Source: Amycolatopsis sp. NBC_00345
GTDB lineage: Bacteria; Actinomycetota; Actinomycetes; Mycobacteriales; Pseudonocardiaceae
Direction of reading: 5' to 3'
Assembly: GCF_036116635.1 (NCBI RefSeq)
Contig: NZ_CP107995.1
Coordinates: 7,812,001 to 7,876,000, forward strand
Length of the DNA stretch: 64,000 nucleotides
The translations under genes were made by a program, and so were the position numbers. Shown here one piece after another: positions 7,381 through 16,118 of this stretch (position 1 is the first letter of the stretch; each line of letters opens with the position of its first letter). The notes below the pieces were generated by a model. The model was not told the DNA's origin. It ran no database searches and was given only the letters and a program-made list of their open reading frames with translations.

Positions 7381-8646
7381 TCAGGCGCCGACGGGCGCGT
7401 CGACCTCGCCGCTCGCGGCCTTCAGCGCGATGTCGGTGCGGTGGTGCGAGCCGGCCAGGCGCACGCGGTCCACCGTCTCGTACGCATGCTTGCGCGCCGA
7501 CTTCAGCGACTTGCCGGTGCCGACCACGGAGAGCACGCGCCCGCCGGAGGAGACCACCGCGCCGTCGTCACGGCGCCGCGTGCCGGCGTGCAGCACGCCT
7601 TCGAACTCACCGCCGCTGATCACGTCGCCGGTGCGCGGTTTGCCGGGGTAGCCGTCGGCCGCGATCACGACGGTGACCGCCGCGCCGCCCGACCACTCCA
7701 GCGGCGGGTGCTCGGCGAGCTTGCCGGTGGCCGTGGCGTGCAGCAGCGCCGCGAGCGGCGAGCGCAGCAGGGCCAGCACGACCTGCGTCTCCGGGTCGCC
7801 GAAGCGGCAGTTGAACTCGATCACCTGCGGGCCTTGCGAGGTCAGCGCCAGGCCCGCGTAGAGCAGGCCGGAGAACGTGGCGCCGCGCGCGTCGAGCTCG
7901 TCGACCACGGGCTGCACGACCTTCTCGACGACCTCGGCCACGAGGTTTTCCGGGGCCCACGGCAGCGGCGCGTACGCACCCATGCCGCCGGTGTTCGGCC
8001 CCTTGTCGTCGTCGCCGAGACGCTTGAAGTCCTGCGCCGGCAGCAGCGGCACGACGGTGCGGCCGTCGACGAAGCAGAACAGCGAGGCCTCAGGCCCGTC
8101 CAAAAAGGACTCCAGTAGCACCGGGTGGCCGCCGTCGAGCAGCATCAGCGCGTGCTTGCGCGCCACCTCGATGTCCTCGGTGACGACCACGCCCTTGCCC
8201 GCGGCCAGCCCGTCGTCCTTCACCACCCAGGTGGGGCCGAAGCGGTTGAGCGCGGCGTCGAGACGAGCCGGGGTGTCGACGACTTCGCTGCGCGCGGTGG
8301 GCACCTCGGCGGCGGCCATCACGTCCTTGGCGAACGCCTTCGAGCCCTCGATCCGGGCCGCCGTCGCCGACGGGCCGAAGCAGGCGATGCCGGCCTTGCG
8401 CACCGCGTCCGCGACGCCCGCGACCAGCGGCACCTCGGGGCCGACCACCACGAGGTCGGCCTTCCATTCCTTGGCCAGGGCGGCGACCGCCTCGGGCTCG
8501 GCCGCTTCGACACCCATCTGCTCGGCGACCGCGGCGGTACCGGCATTGCCGGGCGCGCAGGCGAGCGCGGTGACGGCGGGATCGCCGGACACCGCGAGGA
8601 CGAGTGCATGCTCACGGGCGCCGGACCCGATTACCAGTACGCGCAC
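7381..8646 (-). CDS. purD: Phosphoribosylamine-glycine ligase
   Basis: This 421-residue enzyme catalyses the second step of de novo purine synthesis, joining phosphoribosylamine and glycine with ATP. The start is the GTG at 8644-8646, giving the family's VRVLVIGSGAREHAL N-terminus; the frame stays open upstream but that sequence is not conserved in character. The ATP-grasp region is visible (SKAFAKDVM, DDGLAAGKGVVV, then PNTGGMGAYAP and VIEFNCRFGDPETQ with metal-binding Glu/Asn). Length matches the family. It is transcribed away from the GDPD gene. No other purine gene is adjacent here, although purA lies 10 kb away. Confidence 0.97.
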   Translation of the reverse strand: MRVLVIGSGAREHALVLAVSGDPAVTALACAPGNAGTAAVAEQMGVEAAEPEAVAALAKEWKADLVVVGPEVPLVAGVADAVRKAGIACFGPSATAARIEGSKAFAKDVMAAAEVPTARSEVVDTPARLDAALNRFGPTWVVKDDGLAAGKGVVVTEDIEVARKHALMLLDGGHPVLLESFLDGPEASLFCFVDGRTVVPLLPAQDFKRLGDDDKGPNTGGMGAYAPLPWAPENLVAEVVEKVVQPVVDELDARGATFSGLLYAGLALTSQGPQVIEFNCRFGDPETQVVLALLRSPLAALLHATATGKLAEHPPLEWSGGAAVTVVIAADGYPGKPRTGDVISGGEFEGVLHAGTRRRDDGAVVSSGGRVLSVVGTGKSLKSARKHAYETVDRVRLAGSHHRTDIALKAASGEVDAPVGA

Positions 8647-8858
8647 GCCGAACAGGGTAACCGGGGGCCGCCGGGCGGAACATTTCGCCGTCCGTGTGGC
8701 CCGGCCCGGAAGCGGATTCCATGCGCCGTTTACCCGGTTGTCGGCCCTTCGCCCCCTCTTCCGCCTCGCGCCCGACGCTTGCGGCTGTGAGGGTGACGCG
8801 GTAGTCGTGGCAAGCCCGTCGTCGAGGCGGGGTGGTGCCCGGTAAAGAGAGGTTCTCC

Positions 8859-9995
8859 ATGAAGCGCAACCGTGTGGGTGTACTCGTACTGTCCGGACTC
8901 GCCCTGCTCGGCGTCGCAGGCCTGGCGATCGGCCCCGCCGCGGCGGGCGAGCCGGCCGCACCGGGTGCGGTGGCCCAGGGCCGCGGGCACGATGACCCCG
9001 TGATCATCGGCCACCGGGGCGCGCCCGGCTACCGCCCCGAGCACACGCTCGCCTCCTACGAGCTCGCCTTCCGGATGGGCGTCAGTTACGTCGACGTCGA
9101 CCTCGTGCCGACGAAGGACGGCCAGCTCGTCGCCCGGCACGAGCCGGAGATCGGCGGCACCACCGACGTCGCCGACCACCCCGAGTTCGCCTCGCGCAAG
9201 AAGACCGAGGTGATCGACGGCGCCCCGCTGACCGGGTGGTTCACCGAGGACTTCACGCTGGCGGAGCTGAAGACGCTGCGCGCGAAGGAGCGGATCCCGG
9301 AGAACCGGCCCAACAACCAGCTGTACAACGGGCGGTTCGAGGTGCCGACCTACCAGGAGGTGCTGGACCTGACCCGGCGGCTCGGCCGCGAGCTGCACCG
9401 GACGCTGGGCACCTACCCCGAGGTCAAGCACTCGACGCACTTCCAGCAGATCGGCAACCCGGTCGAGCCGAAGCTGGTGTCGATCCTGAACCGCAACGGG
9501 CTGAACCGGCCGGACGCGCCGGTGGCGATCCAGTCGTTCGAGGTGTCGAACCTGATCGCGCTGCACAAGCAGGTGCGGGCGCCGCTGCTGCAGCTGACCT
9601 CGGCGACGGGCGCGCCGGCCGACTTCGTCGCCTCCGGTGACAAGCGCACGTACGCCGACCTCGTGACGCCCGCGGGCCTGCGTGAGGTCGCGAAGTACGC
9701 GAAGTACCTGGGGCCGGACAAGTCGCAGGTGATCCCGCTCGACTCCGCCGGGAACCTGGGCAAGCCGAGTTCGCTGGTCGCCGACGCGCACCGGGCGGGC
9801 CTGAAGGTGCAGCCCTACACCTTCCGCAACGAGAACCCGTTCCTGCCGGCGAACCTGCGCTCGTCGAGCAGCCCCACCGCGTTCGGCAACGTGTTCGCCG
9901 AGGAGGCCGCGTTCCTGAAGGCCGGCGTCGACGGGTTCTTCGCGGACCAGTCGGACACGGCGCTGGAGTCACTGCACGACTTCCTCGGCCGCTGA
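8859..9995 (+). CDS. Secreted glycerophosphodiester phosphodiesterase
   Basis: This 378-residue enzyme hydrolyses glycerophosphodiesters to glycerol-3-phosphate and an alcohol, probably for phosphate and glycerol salvage outside the cell. The ATG at 8859 is chosen for the AGAGAGG site upstream and because a clean Sec signal peptide follows (KRNR, a hydrophobic core, AAAGE cleavage). The GDPD signature appears as IGHRGAPGYRPEHT (His52-Arg53-Gly54 and His62 as catalytic and metal residues), followed by DVDLVPTKDGQLVARHEPE. The C-terminal KAGVDGFFADQSD is typical. It is divergent from purD with a 212-base gap that should hold both promoters. The Pho regulon is plausible but no PHO box was identified. 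Confidence 0.92.
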   Translation: MKRNRVGVLVLSGLALLGVAGLAIGPAAAGEPAAPGAVAQGRGHDDPVIIGHRGAPGYRPEHTLASYELAFRMGVSYVDVDLVPTKDGQLVARHEPEIGGTTDVADHPEFASRKKTEVIDGAPLTGWFTEDFTLAELKTLRAKERIPENRPNNQLYNGRFEVPTYQEVLDLTRRLGRELHRTLGTYPEVKHSTHFQQIGNPVEPKLVSILNRNGLNRPDAPVAIQSFEVSNLIALHKQVRAPLLQLTSATGAPADFVASGDKRTYADLVTPAGLREVAKYAKYLGPDKSQVIPLDSAGNLGKPSSLVADAHRAGLKVQPYTFRNENPFLPANLRSSSSPTAFGNVFAEEAAFLKAGVDGFFADQSDTALESLHDFLGR

Positions 9996-10068
9996 TCCCC
10001 TGATCGCCGGATTCCTTGGCAGACAAAAGGATTCCGGTTTTGTCGGTGCCCGCCGTTAAAGTCGTGGC

Positions 10069-11067
10069 ATGGATTTCGGGGAGGAGTTCGACCGGCTGGC
10101 GAAGGAGACGCAGTTTTCCGGCGTCGCACTGGCCAGTCGCGGAGAAGAGACGGTGCTCTCGAGCGCGCACGGAATGGCGCACCGGGGGTACGCGGTATCG
10201 AACACGGTGGACACCAGGTTCGCGATCGCCAGCGGCACCAAGGGTTTCACGGCGCTGGTGATCGTGAGCCTGATCGTCGAAGGGCTGCTTTCGCTCGGCA
10301 CCCGGGTGCGCACCCTGCTGGGCGCGGACCTGCCGCTGATCGACGACGGCGTCACGGTGGAGCACCTGCTGGCGCACCGGTCCGGCATCGGCGACTACTA
10401 CGACGAGGACGCGGAGCCGCCGCCGCGGCCACAGGAGCTGTCGGGGCCGGCGGGCTACTTGCGCGCGCTCGGCGGCTTCCCGCAACAGTTTCCGCCGGGC
10501 GAGCGGTTCGCCTACAACAACGGTGGTTACGCCGTGCTGGCGGTCGTCGCCGCGCGGGCCGCGAACGAACCGTTCGAGCGGCTGGTGCGCGAGCGGGTGT
10601 GCGCACCAGCCGGAATGGCGGACACGGCGTTCCTGCGTTCGGACGAGCTGCCAGGGCGCACCGCGACCGGGTACCTGGAGAACGGGCGGACGAACGTGTT
10701 CAGCCTGCCGGTCGTCGGCACCGGCGACGGCGGCATCTTCTCGACGGCGCCGGACTTCCGCGCCTTCTGGCCGGCGCTGGCGGCGGGCCGGATCGTGCCG
10801 CGCGAGTGGGTGGCGCGGATGACGGCCGTGCACAGCGCGTCGACCGGAACCCGGCAGGAATACCGGTACGGGCTGGGTTTCTGGCTGCCCGCCCGCGGCG
10901 ACACGGTGATGCTGGAGGGGTACGACTACGGCGTCTCGTTCCGGAGCACGTACCGGCCGTCGAGCGGGCTGAGCTGCACCGTCCTGTCGAACACCTCGGA
11001 GGGCGCTTGGCCGATGGCCGCGCGGCTGGAAGAGCTGCCCGCGCCGGCGCCGCCCGCCGATTCTTGA
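10069..11067 (+). CDS. Beta-lactamase-family serine hydrolase
   Basis: This 332-residue protein belongs to the class C beta-lactamase / penicillin-binding-protein-like serine hydrolases. The nucleophile motif SxxK is SGTK at 55-58, and the YxN motif is YNN at 149-151; the third motif is probably in the GTGDGG region. It has no signal peptide, so it is probably cytoplasmic and more likely an esterase or peptidase than a resistance enzyme. The N-terminal FDRLAKETQFSGVALASRGE is the usual opening of this group. It appears to be a single-gene unit between the GDPD and permease genes. The true substrate cannot be deduced. Confidence 0.88.
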   Translation: MDFGEEFDRLAKETQFSGVALASRGEETVLSSAHGMAHRGYAVSNTVDTRFAIASGTKGFTALVIVSLIVEGLLSLGTRVRTLLGADLPLIDDGVTVEHLLAHRSGIGDYYDEDAEPPPRPQELSGPAGYLRALGGFPQQFPPGERFAYNNGGYAVLAVVAARAANEPFERLVRERVCAPAGMADTAFLRSDELPGRTATGYLENGRTNVFSLPVVGTGDGGIFSTAPDFRAFWPALAAGRIVPREWVARMTAVHSASTGTRQEYRYGLGFWLPARGDTVMLEGYDYGVSFRSTYRPSSGLSCTVLSNTSEGAWPMAARLEELPAPAPPADS

Positions 11068-11074
11068 CGCGACC

Positions 11075-11104
11075 TTGACACCTGTCGAGCGACCGGGCTA
11101 GCTT
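11075..11104 (+). promoter_or_regulatory. Probable promoter of the amino acid permease gene
   Basis: TTGACA (11075-11080) and TAGCTT (11099-11104) are separated by 18 bases, a vegetative-type actinobacterial promoter. It would give a 5' leader of about 45 bases before the ATG at 11153. Confidence 0.55.
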
Positions 11105-11152
11105 CTCCGGAACTTCAATGGTCTGTACACATACCTTTCAGGTGGGTGCCCG

Positions 11153-12697
11153 ATGGATGTCTCCGACCAGCAGACCGCCGAGCCCGACGAAACCGATGAA
11201 GACAGCGCACGCCTGCACGCGCTCGGCTACGCGCAGGAACTCAAGCGGACGATGTCGTCGTTCTCGAACTTCGCGGTGTCGTTCACGATCATCTCGATCC
11301 TGTCCGGGTGCCTGACGCTCTACGGCTTCGGCATGAAAACCGGCGGGCCGGCGGCGATGATCTGGGGCTGGCCGCTCGTCGGCGTGTTCGTGATCCTCGT
11401 GGGGCTGGGCATGGCGGAGGTGTGCTCGAGCTACCCGACGGCGGGCGGCCTGTACTACTGGGCCGCGCGGCTGGCGACGCGCAACGGCCCGGCGTGGTCG
11501 TGGTTCACCGGCTGGTTCAACCTGATCGGCCAGATCGCCGTCACGGCGGGCATCGACTTCGGCGCGGCGCTGTTCCTGAATGCGTTCCTCGACCTGCAGT
11601 GGGGCTTCAGCGCGACGCCGGGGCACACGATCCTGCTGCTGGCGATCATCCTGGTGGTGCACGGCGCGCTGAACACGTTCGGCGTGCGGGTGGTGGCGAT
11701 CCTCAACAGCGTCAGCGTCTGGTGGCACCTGGTGGGGGTGCTGGTGATCGTGGGCGTGCTCATCTTCGTGCCGGCGAAGCACCAGGAAGCGTCGTTCGTG
11801 TTCGGCAGTTTCGTGAACCAGACGGGCTGGGGCTCGTCGGTGTACGTGTTCGCGCTCGGGCTGTTGCTGGCGCAGTACACGCTGACCGGGTACGACGCGT
11901 CAGCGCACATGACGGAGGAGACCAAGAACGCCGCGACGGCGGGGCCGCGCGGGATCATCAACTCGATCCTGGTGTCGCTGGTCGCCGGGTGGATCCTGCT
12001 GATCGGGCTGACCTTCGCGATCCAGGACTACGACGGCGCGGTCGGCTCGGCCACGGGGGTGCCGCCGGCGCAGATCTTCATCGACGCGACCGGCGCCGTC
12101 ACCGGCAAGTTCCTGCTGCTGATCTGCATCGGCGCGCAGCTGTTCTGCGGTATGGCCTCGGTGACGGCGAACTCGCGGATGATCTACGCCTTCGCCCGCG
12201 ACGGCGCCATCCCGGGCTCGAAGGTCTGGCACCGGATCAACAAGCGCACGCAGACGCCGACCAACGCCGTGTGGCTCGCCGCGGGCGGTGCGCTGATCCT
12301 GGCGCTGCCGTACCTGTGGAGCGCCACGGCGTACGCGGCGGTGACGTCGATCGCGACCGTCGGCTTGTACGTGGCGTACGTGATCCCCGTGTTCCTCCGC
12401 GTGCGCCGCGGCGACAGCTTTGAGAAGGGCCCGTGGAACCTCGGCCGCTGGGGCAAGCCGATCGGCATCGTCGCGACGGCGTGGGTCGTGGTGATCTTCG
12501 TGCTGTTCATGCTGCCGCAGGCCTTCCCGGTCACGGCCGACTCGTTCAACTACACGCCGATCGCGTTCCTGGTGGTCCTCGGCGGCGCGGCCCTGTGGTG
12601 GGTCCTCTCGGCGCGGAAGTGGTTCACCGGCCCGAAGGTCCAGGGCTCCGAGGAAGAACTCGAGGCCGTTGAGCAGGAGCTGAAGGAGCTCGGCTGA
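11153..12697 (+). CDS. Amino acid permease, APC superfamily
   Basis: This 514-residue integral membrane transporter has about 12 hydrophobic segments. The family's first helix region is seen at SSFSNFAVSFTIISILSG, with the unwound GGPAAM segment, and a consensus SYPTAGGLYYW in helix 3. DASAHMTEETKNA and SRMIYAFARDGAIP are typical loop motifs of the GABA/choline-type amino acid permease branch. It probably imports an amino acid or amine by proton symport; the substrate is not determinable. The N-terminus is acidic and cytoplasmic and the C-terminus ends in a Glu-rich helix (EEELEAVEQELKEL). A weak hairpin overlaps the stop codon. Confidence 0.9.
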   Translation: MDVSDQQTAEPDETDEDSARLHALGYAQELKRTMSSFSNFAVSFTIISILSGCLTLYGFGMKTGGPAAMIWGWPLVGVFVILVGLGMAEVCSSYPTAGGLYYWAARLATRNGPAWSWFTGWFNLIGQIAVTAGIDFGAALFLNAFLDLQWGFSATPGHTILLLAIILVVHGALNTFGVRVVAILNSVSVWWHLVGVLVIVGVLIFVPAKHQEASFVFGSFVNQTGWGSSVYVFALGLLLAQYTLTGYDASAHMTEETKNAATAGPRGIINSILVSLVAGWILLIGLTFAIQDYDGAVGSATGVPPAQIFIDATGAVTGKFLLLICIGAQLFCGMASVTANSRMIYAFARDGAIPGSKVWHRINKRTQTPTNAVWLAAGGALILALPYLWSATAYAAVTSIATVGLYVAYVIPVFLRVRRGDSFEKGPWNLGRWGKPIGIVATAWVVVIFVLFMLPQAFPVTADSFNYTPIAFLVVLGGAALWWVLSARKWFTGPKVQGSEEELEAVEQELKELG

Positions 12698-12711
12698 TCC
12701 CAGCGGGATCA
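12695..12711 (+). terminator. Short hairpin overlapping the permease stop codon
   Basis: TGATCCC and GGGATCA flank a 3-base loop; the first arm begins at the TGA stop. The stem is only 7 bp and no T tract follows, so termination is uncertain. Confidence 0.4.
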
Positions 12712-12755
12712 ACCCGGGTTGGACCCGGAGGTGGAGGCGCGGCCCGGCGGGCGCG

Positions 12756-14390
12756 GTGAAGATCGGAGCGGTGACACTTCGCCGGATCACCGCACTCGCC
12801 GTTGTCGCTGTGGCTGCCGCTGCCGCTGCCACGGCCACCGCCGCAGCCACGCCCACCGCCGCACTCGCTGAAACGCCCGCGCCCGCCACGGCATCCACCG
12901 CCACACTCGCCGAAACGCCGATGGCCGTCCTCGCCACCGCGCCCGCGTCTGCCGCAGCGGCCCCACCCGCCACCACCGCCACACCCGCCACACCCGAATC
13001 GCCCACCCCACCACTGCGCTGGGGCGACTGCCCACCCCCGACCCCCGGCGCGAACGGCGCCGTCACCACCCGCGACCCACGCCAGCAGTGCGCGACCCTG
13101 GCCGTCCCGCTCGACTACACGAACCCCCGCGGCCGCACGATCACTCTGACTGTCTCGCGGATTCCCGGGGCCCGGCACCGGGCGCTGGTCGTCGCGCCCG
13201 GTGGGCCCGGGATGTCGGGGCTGGACGAGCCCAGTGCGTGGTCGGGCACGGCCGTCGGGCGGCAGTTGCTCGGGACGTACGACCTGATCGGGTTCGACGA
13301 CCGGGGTATCGGGCGCTCCACGCCGATCCACTGTGGACTCTCCGCGGCGGACCGGGACTTCAGTGCCGCCGTCCCGTTTCCTTCCCCGCAAGGGGACATC
13401 TCGGCGAACGTCGCGCTGGCGAAGCGCGTCGCGGACAGCTGCGCGGCCAACGCCGGCGCGTACCTGCCGTACGTGAACACCCCGAGCATCGCCCGTGACA
13501 TGGACCGGATCCGCGCGGCGCTGGGCGTGGCCCGGCTGTCCTACTTCGGCACGTCGTACGGGACTTACCGCGGCGCCGTCTACACCGCACTGTTCCCCCA
13601 GCGGAGTGACAAGATCGTGCTCGACAGCAGCGTCCCGCCGGAGGGTGTGCTCGGGGCGCTGAGGCTGAAGGGCGAGGCCGCCGCGTCCGCGTTCCCGGAC
13701 TTCGCCGCGTGGACGGCCGCGCACGACGCGACGTTCCACCTCGGCACCAGCGCGGACGCCGTCGAGGCCGCGTACTTCCGCATCACCACCACGCTCGACG
13801 CGCACCCGCGCACGTTCCCGAGCGGCCGGGTGCTCACGGGCAACCTGGTGCGGATCGCGCTGCCGTCGATGATGGAGAAGCGCGCGACTTTCCCCGTGAT
13901 GGCCGCCATCCTGGCCGTCGGCGACGGGCAGGACCTGCCGGTGACCGGGTTCAGCCAGCCGATCCCGGACAACTTCGAGAGCGACCAGTACGCCGTCATC
14001 TGCGGTGACGCGCCCGCGTCGCGCAATCCGGCGACGTACGCGGCCGCCGTGCAGGTGGAACGCCGGATTCACCCGCTCACCAACGGCATGCCCGCGAACA
14101 TCTGGGCGTGCGCGTTCTGGCCGCGCGACGCCGTCCACACACCCGTGCCGATCACCGCGGACGGGCCGCGCGACGTCCTGATGTTCCAGAACCGCCGCGA
14201 CCCGTCCGCCGCCTACTCCGGCGCCCTGCGGATGCGCGCCGCGCTGGGTGGCCGGGCCGAGCTGACCACCGTCGACGACGTGGGCCACGGCGTCGACCTC
14301 ACCAACCCGTGCACCGCCACCCGCCTGACGGACTTCCTGCTGCGCGACCAGCTCCCGGTGCGCGACACCGCCTGCGGGACCACTCCGTGA
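12756..14390 (+). CDS. Secreted alpha/beta hydrolase, tripeptidyl aminopeptidase (TAP) type
   Basis: This 544-residue protein resembles Streptomyces TAP-like exopeptidases and SCO-type proteases that remove tripeptides from N-termini. It has a Sec signal peptide followed by an unusually long Ala/Thr/Pro stretch (about 20-85) before the catalytic domain begins at LRWGDCPPP. The oxyanion loop is APGGPGMSG; the nucleophile is Ser267 in GTSYGT; the probable acid and base are Asp482 (RRDPSAAY) and His511 (DVGHGVD). The C-terminal TAP domain follows (CAFWPRD). The Ala/Thr/Pro linker is highly repetitive (TLAETP and ATPAT-type units) and may span the wall. A 12-bp hairpin follows the gene. Confidence 0.88.
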   Translation: MKIGAVTLRRITALAVVAVAAAAAATATAAATPTAALAETPAPATASTATLAETPMAVLATAPASAAAAPPATTATPATPESPTPPLRWGDCPPPTPGANGAVTTRDPRQQCATLAVPLDYTNPRGRTITLTVSRIPGARHRALVVAPGGPGMSGLDEPSAWSGTAVGRQLLGTYDLIGFDDRGIGRSTPIHCGLSAADRDFSAAVPFPSPQGDISANVALAKRVADSCAANAGAYLPYVNTPSIARDMDRIRAALGVARLSYFGTSYGTYRGAVYTALFPQRSDKIVLDSSVPPEGVLGALRLKGEAAASAFPDFAAWTAAHDATFHLGTSADAVEAAYFRITTTLDAHPRTFPSGRVLTGNLVRIALPSMMEKRATFPVMAAILAVGDGQDLPVTGFSQPIPDNFESDQYAVICGDAPASRNPATYAAAVQVERRIHPLTNGMPANIWACAFWPRDAVHTPVPITADGPRDVLMFQNRRDPSAAYSGALRMRAALGGRAELTTVDDVGHGVDLTNPCTATRLTDFLLRDQLPVRDTACGTTP

Positions 14391-14397
14391 CGGCTCG

Positions 14398-14428
14398 GGC
14401 GGCGCGAGGACCAGCGCCTCGCGCCGCC
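14398..14428 (+). terminator. GC-rich hairpin after the TAP-like hydrolase gene
   Basis: There are perfect 12-bp arms (GGCGGCGCGAGG and complement) with a 7-base loop. It begins 8 bases past the stop and lacks a T tract, which is common for actinobacterial terminators. Confidence 0.6.
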
Positions 14429-14468
14429 TGACGCCGGTGACCAGCCCGAGCGCGAGCCCGTTGCGTGG

Positions 14469-16118
14469 GTGAAGATGCGGGGCATGGAGACCTTGACGCT
14501 GGTGGGCGTCCTCGCGGGTTCACTCGGGCTGACGGCGCTGGCACGGCGCTACAACCTGTCCGCGCCACTGCTGATCGTGGTCGTCGCGCTCGGCATCGCG
14601 CTGATTCCCGGGGTGCCGCGGATCGAGCTGGAACCCGAGCTGATCCTCACCGTCGTCCTGCCGCCGCTGCTGTACTCGACGTCGCTGGAAAGCTCGCTGA
14701 CGCACTTCCGCGCGAGCCTGCGGCCGATCATCTCGCTCGGCGTGCTGCTGGTGGCGTTGACGGCCGTCGTGGTCGCGTTTGTGGTGCACCTCCTGCTGCC
14801 GGACCTGCCGTGGGCGTCCGCGCTGGTGCTCGGCGCCGTCGTTTCCCCGCCGGACGCCGTGACGGCGGTGGCGATCGGGCGCAAGCTCGGCCTGCCCCGC
14901 GGGATCATGACCGTGCTGACCGGCGAAAGCCTGGTCAACGACGCCGCCGCGCTGACGCTGTACAAGGTGGCGCTGGCGGCCGTCGCCGGGACCGCCGGGT
15001 CGATCGGGCACGGGTTCGCCGTCTTCGCGGTGGCGACGGTGCTGGGCATCGCCGTCGGGCTGGTCGCCGGGTTCGTGGTGGTGTTCATCCGCGGGCGGCT
15101 CGACGACCCGCTGATGGAATCGGCGTTCGGCATCATCGTCCCGTTCGCGGCGTACGTGACGGCGGAGCACCTGCACCCGTTCGGCGCGGAGTTCAGCGGC
15201 TCCGGCGTGCTGGCGGTGGTCACCGCGGGGCTGTACCTCGGGAACCGGGCGCTGAGCGCGTCGCCGGCCACGCGCATGCAGGACAGCTCGGTGTGGGCGT
15301 CGATCGACGTGCTGCTGGAGGCGCTGGTGTTCGCGCTGATGGGCCTGCAGCTGCCGTTTGTGCTCGACGGCGCGCAGCACGCGGCGCGCGACAACGGGAC
15401 GCTCGCGCTGGTCGCCGTCGTGGTGCTGGCGGTGACGATGCTGGTGCGGATCCCGGCGGTGTTCCTGTCGAGTTACCTGCCCCGGACGTTGCGGCTGTTC
15501 GGCCGCGCCAGAGAGGGGACATCGTGGCGGGCGCTCGCCGTGGTGTCGTGGACGGGCATGCGCGGGGTGGTCACGCTCGCGGCGGCGTCCGGTGTGCCGA
15601 CCGGGACGCCGGGGCGCGAGGAGATCCAGCTGTTCGCGTTCACCGTGGCGGTCGGCACGGTGCTGGTCCAGGGCCTGACGCTGCCGCTGTTGATCCGGCT
15701 GCTGAAGGTGCAGGACCCGGGCGAGGCGGCCCGCGACGAGGCCGAGGAGCTGGCCGCGCGCGAGGTCGCGCAGAAGGCGGCCCACGAGCGGCTGCGGGAG
15801 ATCACCAGGGAAAGACTATCCACAATGGACATGCCGGAGGAGAAGGCGGCGCGGCTGCGGCAACGGCTGGAACGGCTCGTGGACACCCGCTACCGCTTCG
15901 CGAAGGCGGCGATCACGTTGTCCGGCGAGGAGCGCAGCGCGAGCCCGCAGGCCCAGTTCGCGAAGGCGCGCAAGGAACTGCTGCTCACCCAGCGCGCGGC
16001 GATGATCGAGGAGAACCGCGCGGGCCGCCTCGACGATGTCGTGCTGCGCAAGGTGCTTCGCGAACTGGACCTGGAGGAGCTGTCGGTGACGAACTCGCTC
16101 ACGAACCGGATGAGTTGA
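14469..16118 (+). CDS. Na+/H+ antiporter, CPA1 family
   Basis: This 549-residue protein has about 12 membrane segments (1-415) and a hydrophilic, coiled, charged C-terminal tail of about 130 residues. The CPA1 signature is present: SPPDAVTAVAIGRKLGLPRG and GESLVNDAAALTLYK with the ion-binding Asn157-Asp158 pair, and MRGVVTLAAASGVP later. It exchanges cytoplasmic sodium or potassium for protons, helping pH and salt homeostasis. The GTG at 14469 is listed; ATG codons at 14475 and 14484 are in frame and equally possible because no strong ribosome binding site decides. Its last 20 bases overlap the end of the convergent LLM oxidoreductase gene. Confidence 0.93.
   Translation: MKMRGMETLTLVGVLAGSLGLTALARRYNLSAPLLIVVVALGIALIPGVPRIELEPELILTVVLPPLLYSTSLESSLTHFRASLRPIISLGVLLVALTAVVVAFVVHLLLPDLPWASALVLGAVVSPPDAVTAVAIGRKLGLPRGIMTVLTGESLVNDAAALTLYKVALAAVAGTAGSIGHGFAVFAVATVLGIAVGLVAGFVVVFIRGRLDDPLMESAFGIIVPFAAYVTAEHLHPFGAEFSGSGVLAVVTAGLYLGNRALSASPATRMQDSSVWASIDVLLEALVFALMGLQLPFVLDGAQHAARDNGTLALVAVVVLAVTMLVRIPAVFLSSYLPRTLRLFGRAREGTSWRALAVVSWTGMRGVVTLAAASGVPTGTPGREEIQLFAFTVAVGTVLVQGLTLPLLIRLLKVQDPGEAARDEAEELAAREVAQKAAHERLREITRERLSTMDMPEEKAARLRQRLERLVDTRYRFAKAAITLSGEERSASPQAQFAKARKELLLTQRAAMIEENRAGRLDDVVLRKVLRELDLEELSVTNSLTNRMS

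Noticed and set aside
10069..11067. A beta-lactam resistance gene
   Set aside because: SxxK and YxN motifs exist, but there is no export signal and the opening matches the broad esterase/peptidase-like serine hydrolases.
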